From positions 11,876,717 through 11,940,716 of the forward strand of contig JAYGXS010000002.1 of assembly GCA_036362985.1 (NCBI GenBank): a stretch of 64,000 nt of DNA. The letters are read 5' to 3'. Source of the stretch: Ligula intestinalis (taxonomy: Eukaryota; Platyhelminthes; Cestoda; Diphyllobothriidea; Diphyllobothriidae). Positions 34,831 through 43,225 of the stretch are shown piece by piece. The first letter of the stretch is position 1; every line of letters begins with the position of its first letter. A program made the position numbers and the translations under genes. The notes under the pieces were generated by a model that was given only the letters and a program-made list of their open reading frames with translations, did not search any database and was not told the DNA's origin.

Positions 34831-37800
34831 ATGAGAAAGGAAGAAGTATTGGCATGTTCTTTTGATTCCTGGTACAATAGCTTCAAAGATTACACTACCG
34901 AGAGGCAAGTTATGTTTTAACTTAATTTTTTGCAGTCTAATTTTTGATCTTCCGAAAGACGTTTTAGATTTCTTGAAAAATGCTCCGTTAATTTTGCCAA
35001 AAAAGTAAATGACTATTAGTTCCTGACTCGTTAGCCTAACATCCATACGGAAAGATAAAACTGACTTTTCGGACTCAGATGAGGTAGTTTACATTATTGT
35101 TAAATAATGCCTGCATAGGATAAATGGTCTGACGATGATTCTGACGAGGACAAGGTACGTCTTTTTTTGATTAGACATTCTTCTTCAGCGGCCTAATTTT
35201 CCAGATTTCGAAAAGGCAATTAATCAAGGGATTGAAGATCTTGACGGTCCTGTCTTTCCAAAACTTAATTGGAGTGCGCCAAAGGTTTACTCCGATCCTT
35301 TATATGACAAACATTTTAGGACGCAAACTGGGTTTCTTTTGGAAATTCCTTAAAGTGTTACTCTGCCGCTGATATCTTACTTCTCCTCAAAGCTTCAGAT
35401 TTTGTTTCATATGATATTTTAGCTCCGTAATCCTTCATTAATATGCTCTAACCAGTTAGGTTCTCCTTGTGTTCTGACACGCCTGCCTCTGAGCAAGCAC
35501 ATGTCGACCTCAAGCTTATTCTTCGTAGATGGCGTGACTTTCGTCCCGAGGGCGAATTCAGATGTTTTGTGAAATCCCGTTCTATCATTGGTTAGTTTTC
35601 GGCGCTGAGCTAATTTATTAATCTGTGTTCTATAATTTCCAACACATGTTACTGGCATGATTCCTTCAGTGCTGATAATCATTTTAATGGCCTCTAAAAA
35701 CAAGTATCCTCTTATATAGTATCCAACGTTTGCTGATTTATATTTCGGAAAATATCTCACGGTCGTTCAGTTTGGTATCTTTATTGCCTTACAACAGTTC
35801 ATCTCTTCTTCTTTGTCGGAAATGCATGATAGTGGAGATAGGGGAGTGGTGAGTCCTGTTAGCAATGAGTGATGGACATAACGGAGCCCCAAATCATGTG
35901 CTCTATTTATGCCAACACATAAAGGCAAACTGCTTATGCTTCGAAATTTGCGTATGCGAATATTGCAAGTGTCGGTCTATCAGTAGTTCTCTAACGGCTT
36001 CGAGTTTGATTTGGACGCATTTCTGTAATGTCGCATCTCACTATTTCCATATTATTTAGCTCTAAATTTCACATAAATGTCTACCTGTGTACTGCATGCC
36101 GTCAAGTTTTATGTATATTCATTCGTTTCCTTCGATCAGCAGCTCTTTTTCTGAAAAGTATAACGCCTGAGTGATCTATAGGATGTTTAACGCAACCCAA
36201 CATGACTCCCTCCCCCCAATTAGGTAGCGTTGTATTTAAGATGTCCTTCGCTTTTCAGGAATTACCTATGAGGCAGTATATTGCCATTAGGATTCCGATT
36301 CATAAAGCTACAAAGAGTGATTAAGTAGGCGAAGCAAACGCTTAGGCCGTTGTTTGTAATAAGTGTCACAAATTCCGTGGCATTAAAACCTCGCTGTACT
36401 CAGCAACCTCTGTGAATTACCGAATTCCAGAGTTCTAAGAAAGTTTCCACCCGGACGGGATGAATTCTCGCAAGTAGGAGCGAATATACAAGTTCGAGGT
36501 TCATGTTGCAATGATGAAGGCATGGTCACTGAAACAATATTTTTATTAGTCTGAGCTTTCGGACACTCACAGGAGTCCAATCATTCGACACTGTATGACC
36601 ATTTCTGTAGTCAAATAATTTGGGAAGAGTACTGTCCATGACTATGCCGCGCTCACGCCATTTAACTCACTAGTCTCACACGATGCTGTCGGTACACGTA
36701 GTCGACCCGAAAAGTACGCTGTGCCTCCTGGCCACAAGATAGCATGGAAAAAGCATGAATGTGTCCGTTTATGGGATTGTTTTTAGACTCCCACGCCTCC
36801 AGCAGTTCTAATCTCTTCTTTTTGTTGGCTCTCACCACTGTCCGCGTGTTGTCAAGGCCGTACTCCTCACCTTTCGGCGTGAATAGCGACTTGAGACTTC
36901 ACGTCACCTCTTTGAGCCGCCTGTTTCTGCTCGATTATTGGCGGACCATGTTTAACCAATCTGGCAACGCGTTATTTACATAATGGTCTCCCCCCTTTTT
37001 GACGAAGTGTCAGTATTGATAAGCACAATCTGTCATAAATCTTCCCTCAAGATTGGATTGTTTTAGCGTTGCTCTGAAGTGTTCAGAAAATGACAAGGCG
37101 CGTCACAGTTTTCTGACTACGTTTTGAATTCCAGCAACACTGCCTTGCACCTTTATTTAAAATCGAACGACTTCATGTCCTTGTTAATCGGGTTTATTTT
37201 CGGCTGCCAGTTTGATCGTTTTATGACTATGTAAACTGTTTACTTATTTTAGCCATTTGTCAAAGGAACTGGGACGCCTACTTCACCTTCGTGGATACTG
37301 AGCAGACAAAGATAATACAAGCAATTTCAAAATTCTTTCAAGAAAAAGTCAAGGACCGATTTCCTCTTCAAAACTGTATTGCCATATGTCCAACTTAATA
37401 TCTCTGTTTAGATGTACTGGACGTCTATACCAGCCAGAACGTAAGACGGCATTGAGCTTCAGTTTATTCCGCTTTCTTAGTTTCGCTCTTCCAAGTGTGT
37501 TAAGATTATCGACTTCAATGTATTCGGTCCACCCACGGACGCGCTCCTTTTCGAATGGCCGGAACTGGAAGCTGCAACTCCGGGTCAGGTTAGTCTATCC
37601 CTTGTTTACTGTCCTTATACAAGTCTGACTATATAATAGTCTTATTTATACCATAGCATATATAATAATTATAATGGTTAGGACCTTCGGCTCTGACCGG
37701 CGAGATCCCAGTTCAAAACTCGAGTGTGACAGCAATTTCAGCGACAACACTGTAGTTGGGTATCACTAGCCGATGGCGGCAAATGAGCCAGAAACGCCTT

Positions 37801-40800
37801 CCTAGTGCCCCATGTCTTTGCTGGTAATGTCCTTCTGCCTATATCCTAGCCGCCTCGCGGTGGAAGCTCGAGTGAGAGCTCTAATGGCAACATGGACGGA
37901 CGAGTGGATTTTCTGACAGATTGGTGTACGCATATCTGCTACAATAATTATAATATATTTGGATAGACCCAAGTTGGAATTATTTTGCTTAGAAAACGCC
38001 CTTTAAGAATAACACGAGGTTTTGTTCTTAGGTCAGTTTGTATTTGTGGCTACGCATAGACGAAGCAGAAGCTTTCTCTTTTGCCATCATAGCCTTTGGT
38101 AAGGCTAGCGAAACTGACGTGATATATAATGCTTGGATAGAGGGTTCACGTCTTTAATGTGCGGTTCCTCGTTAACAACCGAAAAATGAGGTCCTTGTTT
38201 GTACGAAATTTTAGTTTTTTTTATTTTTCGCTTTAAATATAAATAATTGTAAAACGAGATTAGTGTTAAAATGAGTAAGCGTAGCCAGGAATAATATTCT
38301 CAAACAGCTGCAGTATATTCTAGCCACAAAAATAACCGTTGCATTTGCTAGATAAGAATACGTTAGCAGTCGCAGAACCCCGTGCTGCCTATGTATCGGG
38401 TCATCCTTACCATTTGTAGTGCCTAAGTGAAAAACTAGCGCACAGTCTTCGTCTAAGGCAGGGATCGGCAAGCTTTTTAACTCAGAGAGCCAAGTCAGCA
38501 AATATTTGAAAATATATTTCCGTGAGAGCAATATACTATATTTTATGATTGTATTCAATTAAATGTAAGTATAATAAGCCTCTGGCTTTATTAATGGAGG
38601 AAACAAAATCAAAAAAATCTCAAGTTTCTAATTCCAATTTTATCTGACAGAGCCGGAGGCAATCATCAAAAGAGCCATATATGGCTCGCGAGCCATGGGT
38701 TGCCGACCCCTGGTCCAGCCTCTTGTATGATACCGAATGCTCAGACAAATACTAGCGCTGTTAGTGTTATCGCACCTTCATCTTCTTTGCGGAATTCAAG
38801 CTGCTTATAAATTGAGAAGAAGAAGAAGAAGAAGAAGAAGATGAAGAAGAAGAAGAAGCCATGTCGATCATCGGAATCATAGTTTTTTAGTCTGAGCTTT
38901 CGAACTCTTGTGGGAGGCCATAGTCAGAGATAAAATCGTCAACGTAAAACAAGCAACATTAATAGGGGATAGGGCCAACTAACCATTGTAGGGGTGGGAG
39001 GAGGACCAATTAACCACCAATGCCGTGAGTCTGGAAATACCGGCGCAGGACAACATACGCGGGCGCCAGCCCGATACATCAATTAACGGAGGTTTCATCC
39101 GACGCCCAGGCTTCAATCAGTTCGCGGCCTGTCTTGCTGCCGACGTGGGCCATTATCCGCGCTGCTACGAAGTTGAACTCGTGACCCGTCTCGTAGGTGT
39201 GGGCCGCCACTTGCGACAATGCGCCACCCCGTCTGACAGCCGGCTTATGTTTATATATGCGCGAACCCAGCATGCGTCCTCTCTGTCCCGTGAAATTTCT
39301 AGGACAGTTTAGACATGTTACACAATACACTATGTCCGGCTGCTCATTGGGATTTAATCTACCTTTCATTCTTATGACCCGGCTGCGCATGGTAACCTTG
39401 GGACAGTGTGCGATTCTGACACCTAGTCCCGTGGCAATTTGCTCGGTCGCTTCCGACACGCCCTTGATGTATGGCAGTGCATGCTAAATCGGAGTGGTTG
39501 GTTCTGTTTGGGTCCTCCGGTTAGTGCGCCCGCCGCTTATTAAGCCCGATTCGTTCTGGGCCTGAGGTGGGCTTAATAACCGGCGACTACTGTAGTATTA
39601 TATAATTGTTAAGTCCAGTGTTCTGTCATGTGCGCTCTAGAATCTATTTACAATCTTCGCGCACAGAAGCAAACAAATGGAAGCGAATGCGTGAACCCCC
39701 ATTTTCCTGCTGCAAAGGTGAAGACACGATAACTGGGGCAGTGCTTTCTGCTTCTTGCATGAAGCCCTCTTCAGAGATTATGATCGTGCAGCAAAAAATT
39801 GAGCGACTTCTGAAGTTCACTTAATCGAGGGACGAAAAGGGACTCCGATAATTAGTTCATGTTGCCCCATCGTCCCTGTCTTGCGTCTTGTTGGCAGGTG
39901 TCTGGACGCAAGATGTCACGGTCTGGTGATGGCGTGAGCGGTATGTCGCTGTCTCGTCGCCGTCTCGTGGCGTGCCAGGCTACTTGCGGACGCATGTTGA
40001 GTTGCTGTTCGGCCACGGGTGCCTAAGTGTCGGTGCAAACGCCTTCTGTACGCATAAATAGGGTTAGCTAGCCGTATGACAACCGCCGTTGCTATCGCAA
40101 GCATCCGCTGACGCAGGAGCTCGGAATGTTTCGCCCTTTGACCCCTAACGCCCCATTCCCCTCTCCCCCTAATTAATATTGATTAGTTGCTAAAACCGTC
40201 GTTAACTCTAGCCTCCCTTATATTATTGAACTTGCCTGATGATTAATTAATCGAAAAAGTTCGTTTGCCTAAATTAACTTCCTGATAAGCAACAATAGTC
40301 AATCAGTTGTTGCTGCACGCTCACAGTCTAGCCCAGGGATCGGCAACCTTTTTAACTCAGAGAGCCAAGTCAGCAAATATTTGAAAATATATATCCGTGA
40401 GAGCAATATACTATATTTTATGATTGTATTCAATTAAATGTAAGTATAATAAGCCTCTGGCTTTATTAATGGAGGAAACACAATCAAAAAAATCTTAAGT
40501 TTCTAATTCCAATTTTATCCGAGAGAGTGCCAGATGCGATCATCAAAAGAGCCACACCTGGCTCGCGAGCCATGGGCTACCGACCCCAGATCTAAGGCAT
40601 GGATTTTCGTCCGTTCCAGTGACCTAGCCTGAACTGGCTGGACTTGTTAATTTAAAAAGTGAAACCATGCAGTAAATTTTACCTTCCCCGTATCAGCGTT
40701 TGCTACAATGCTCAAAACTCACTGTGTGCGTCAATTAAACCCGTTTTTTTTCCTGTCCATCATTCTGCTACTTTAGGAAATCTGGTTTCGGAAGCAAGAA

Positions 40801-43062
40801 GACAAATCGTTAAGGTCTGGCAACCTCAATAAGTACAAAATTCCGATCGACCTGGCTGACATCGCTTCGGGTGCTGACCCTTCAAAATTGATCGATCTTG
40901 TACAAGCAGTACGTCCTCTTCTCTCCTGCATTTTACATGCGTTGAAGCCAAACTTTTATCTTTTATACGTCTATCAAAAAAAAACATTTTAAAGTTCGGC
41001 TGTTTAGCTTGCCAGCTGTTAACCTGTAGCGTTTAAGCACACTAAGTATTGAGAATACTACAATCATCAGTCCAACTCTCAAGTTATAGGAAAGACAGGA
41101 GGAATTTATTGTACACAGAACTCTGTTGCTGTGTCAACGCAACGATGACCACTGGCAAAACCTGGAACTGTGTTAACTGCGTCCAGTCATATCCCAGATA
41201 AAGTGGTGGCAGTTGCTTTTATAGGTCATTGGTGTTGTTGCTTAATACGTTGGTGTGTGTTGCATTACCAGAAAGGTGTCGCGTGAAGTGACACATGCTT
41301 GTCGAGGCGTCATTAAGGCTAAGAAGGCTTAACCCTAACTGCTGCGATCTTCCAGGCCATGTTCCTTAGGTGAAGAGATAGGAGTCATGGGAAGGCCAGA
41401 GTGATGGGAAGAGTATATTCCGTACAGAATAAATAGTTAATAGGCAGAATAAAATTGGCTTTCAGATGACCACACAACCTCAAGCCAGCAGACGCCGTCT
41501 GAAGTGCTCTCTGCTTGGCAGTCGTCACATGAGGTTCTGCGTGAGTCGGCCTGTGATTGGCTGTTACAGAGGCCGCAAGCAGCAAGCGTTCCCAAAACGC
41601 ACTTCGACTTGAGCTAGTTACGACAAGAGTTCACAAGTGCACTTTGTGTGGAGCTCGTCACTACAGGCTGACTCGACCGAGTAGCGGCCTTTTCAAGTGG
41701 CATTTGGGCAGCCTGGAGCACCTCTATTCGCGAGCAGAAGTTGGTAAAGCGGTCGCAAGACTGTGAATGTGAATGACCTTGACATTGCATTGTTGGCTGT
41801 CGGCAACGGGGCTGCGAAAACCGTAATTGTGCTTCGGCGCGCATGATGTAAATAAGAGCTCTAGGCCAAGTCCGCTGACATACACACAGTTTGACCATTC
41901 TTACGGTGTAGAAGTTCGTAATCTGCCCATTACGGTGTTAAGCACGTGACCTACAGTCCCCCTTAAAGCCACCGACACCTACTTAAAAGTATAACGTTTG
42001 GTTCTGAGATCGGAGGTATCAGTGCGCTCAGGCCAAAAAAGCAGGGCTCGTCGATGTGTCGTCAGTTTGCTCCCGCCTCTTGAAAAATAGACAAAACGAA
42101 ATGGGAAATAATTTGTAGCAGACGCGTGTCCTTCCACCCGAGTATTCTGTAATGCTGGTTGAACGGGCGATGAGTGCAATCTGCCGCTCGCACCAACAGA
42201 TCACTGTGCAGACTCGTGTCTCGGAACAGACGCGTCGCGGTGAATGCAAGTGCTATCGCCGTCTGCACCGACTACCGACTTTAATCATAGGTCCTATCCT
42301 TGGGAACAAATAAGCTGCCTTTTGCATATTTTACCACCTAGATACGGGACTGTTGCAAGACGTCCGGTATGGAGTAAAATGAATTCAGCTCGTTTCGTGC
42401 GGTCCTCTGTCGGAGATAGTGAATTAGTAGCAAGCAGTTGCAAAGGTGCTAAAAGATGTTAAATTGGAAATTGGGAGGGTTGCATGCCAAATCCGAAAAT
42501 TGGAGTATGCAGACCCATGTCTCGGAAAAGACGCGTCGCAGTAAACAGAGGAACGATTGCCGAATACAGAATTCCATCCTCTTTCTGGGGAAAAAATTAG
42601 TTGCTTTTTGTATGTCTAACCACCTAGATACGGAAATTTCGCAGAGCGTGCAGCAAAATGACTTGAGCTTATTTTGCTTGTCCCCCTCCTCCCTCCCGGA
42701 GACAGTGAATAATTAACGAACAGTTGCTAAGGTGCTGGAAAGCTACTAGATTGAACTATCCGTGCCGCAGCGGAAGTTGACTGAGCTGCATGCCAAATCC
42801 AAGAGGTGGAAATTAGGGAAAACGAACCCAAAGTGCCAATTAAATAACTTGACCACTGCTCCTGACAATTTTAAACCTCCTCTTCTCCATTAACTTTACA
42901 TAGCTGGTCACGTAAAACGCCCCCCTGCCAGTCAATATTCCGATTTTTTTTACAATAAACTCCCCCTTAAACGCCTATATCACCAGCAGTATTTTTCTCT
43001 CATTTTAGCACGTTGAAGAGCAAAACGAGGCCGCTGCGAAAGAAAAACCGAGTGCATCATGA
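34831..43062 (+). CDS. CDC123: CDC123 homologue, eIF2 assembly chaperone, 12 exons
   Basis: CDC123 is an ATP-grasp-fold cytosolic protein that binds eIF2 gamma and promotes eIF2 trimer assembly for translation initiation. Plus-strand exons: 34,831-34,904; 34,936-35,004; 35,035-35,083; 35,119-35,154; 35,189-35,284; 35,320-35,426; 35,460-35,590; 37,253-37,375; 37,412-37,440; 37,481-37,588; 40,777-40,908; 43,009-43,062. Every junction keeps phase, totalling 1,008 nt (335 aa), essentially the human length. Landmarks are MRKEEVLACSFDSWY, the acidic stretch DSDEDKWSDDDSDED, VFPKLNWSAPKDANW, LLLLKASDF, GEFRCFVK and the ATP/metal-binding KIIDFNVFG. Introns 1-6 are 30-35 bp; intron 1 uses GC-AG. Exons 4 (36 nt) and 9 (29 nt) are microexon-sized. 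Introns 7, 10 and 11 (1.7, 3.2 and 2.1 kb) hold repeats. AATAAA overlaps the base after the stop codon. Identification is secure. Confidence 0.96.
36541..36590 (-). ncRNA. Hammerhead-like segment, degenerate (copy c)
   Basis: On the minus strand, GGACUC-CUGUGA-GUGUCC followed by GAAAGCUCAGACUAAUAAAA matches the stem II, GAAA and 3' blocks of copy d. The first catalytic box is corrupted (CGAAUGA in place of CUGAUGA). It lies in CDC123 intron 7, with no PLE coding sequence recognised beside it. I interpret it as a relic of a Penelope-type end. Confidence 0.4.
37676..37942 (+). mobile_element. tRNA-like SINE with 12-bp target-site duplication
   Basis: The 267-bp unit is flanked by perfect 12-bp direct repeats AATAATTATAAT (37,664-37,675 and 37,943-37,954). 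Its 5' part, GGTTAGGACCTTCGGCTCTG then GAGATCCCAGTTCAAAACTC, resembles tRNA A-box and B-box promoter spacing. It lies in CDC123 intron 10. No A-rich tail is evident, so the class rests on the tRNA-like head and the duplication. Confidence 0.65.
38459..38712. mobile_element. hAT-type MITE, copy 1
   Basis: The 254-bp element starts CAGGGATCGGCAAGC and ends GGGTTGCCGACCCCTG, so the ends are short inverted repeats of hAT type. Internally it is AT-rich, with GGCTCGCGAGCC near the right end. It is about 93-95 percent identical to copy 2 at 40,334. The 8-bp flanks are GTCTAAGG on the left and GTCCAGCC on the right, which do not match each other but match the flanks of copy 2 crosswise. No transposase is encoded. 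Confidence 0.8.
38814..38859. repeat. (GAA)n microsatellite
   Basis: GAA/AGA trinucleotides run about 15 units with one GAT interruption, beside the PLE fragment in CDC123 intron 10. Confidence 0.95.
38883..38936 (-). ncRNA. Hammerhead-ribozyme-like motif downstream of PLE ORF (copy d)
   Basis: The minus strand reads UUUUA, UCU, CUGACUA, a stem II region (GGCCUC...GAGUUC), GAAA, GCUCAGACU, then AAAAA. UUUUA can pair with UAAAA as stem I. The first box is CUGACUA, two changes from CUGAUGA. It sits about 150 bp downstream (in transcript sense) of the GIY-YIG ORF at 39,079-39,484, the expected place for a Penelope 3' terminal segment. Confidence 0.5.
39079..39484 (-). pseudogene. Penelope-like element C-terminal GIY-YIG endonuclease domain
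   Basis: An open frame of about 130 codons carries DIVYCVTCLNCPRNFTGQ, RMLGSRIYKHKPAVRRG, AAHTYETGHEFNF and GRELIEAWASDETSVN. This is the Cys-containing GIY-YIG nuclease found at the C-terminus of Penelope-like retroelements. The conserved Arg and the HxxAV stretch are visible; the usual Glu before His (EH) reads KH here. No reverse transcriptase precedes it, so the copy is 5'-truncated. It lies between the two hAT MITEs in CDC123 intron 10. Confidence 0.8.
40334..40589. mobile_element. hAT-type MITE, copy 2
   Basis: The 256-bp element is in the same orientation as copy 1 and 93-95 percent identical; it starts CAGGGATCGGCAACC and ends GGCTACCGACCCCAG. The flanking 8-mers are GTCTAGCC (left, 40,326-40,333) and ATCTAAGG (right, 40,590-40,597). 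These match the right and left flanks of copy 1 respectively. It is non-autonomous. Confidence 0.8.
40909..42200. other. CDC123 intron 11, left part; dispersed repeat block
   Basis: The segment 41,312-41,385 resembles 23,611-23,677 (shared GGCTAAGA, TTAGG and GATAGGAG blocks), and GGAAGGCCAGAGTG at 41,390 recurs at 22,629. An unclassified dispersed repeat is therefore present. No exon or coding domain is visible. Confidence 0.4.
42208..42820. repeat. Diverged tandem duplication, about 300-bp unit
   Basis: Unit 1 (42,208-42,508) and unit 2 (42,509 to about 42,820) share ordered blocks: GCAGAC..ATGTCTCGG, AGACGCGTCGC, ACCACCTAGATACGG, AGTGAATTA, CAGTTGC and TGCATGCCAAATCC. Identity is perhaps 70 percent with indels. 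It lies in CDC123 intron 11. No function is evident. Confidence 0.65.
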
Positions 43063-43068
43063 AATAAA
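43063..43068 (+). terminator. CDC123 polyadenylation signal AATAAA
   Basis: AATAAA begins one base after the TGA stop at 43,060-43,062, implying a very short 3' UTR. Confidence 0.65.
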
Positions 43069-43190
43069 TTGCTTTTGTACAAACACCACACAAGCTTGTC
43101 TTCGATTTTGAGGGGGGAGGAGGGTCCGGCCATTTTCTGTCCACTTCGGCTTACAATTGTAGTAAAAGGTTCATGTCTGGCAGCAAAGCG

Positions 43191-43196
43191 TTTATT
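43191..43196 (-). terminator. NOC3L polyadenylation signal AATAAA
   Basis: TTTATT on the plus strand is AATAAA on the minus strand, 30 nt downstream of the NOC3L stop codon. Confidence 0.65.
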
Positions 43197-43225
43197 TACA
43201 TGGTAGCAGCAGGCCTCCGTGCGCA

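Noticed and set aside
39525..39585. Inverted repeat TTATTAAGCCC ... GGGCTTAATAA
   Set aside because: A small stem-loop next to the PLE fragment, with no evidence of terminator or regulatory function; could be chance or part of a PLE end.
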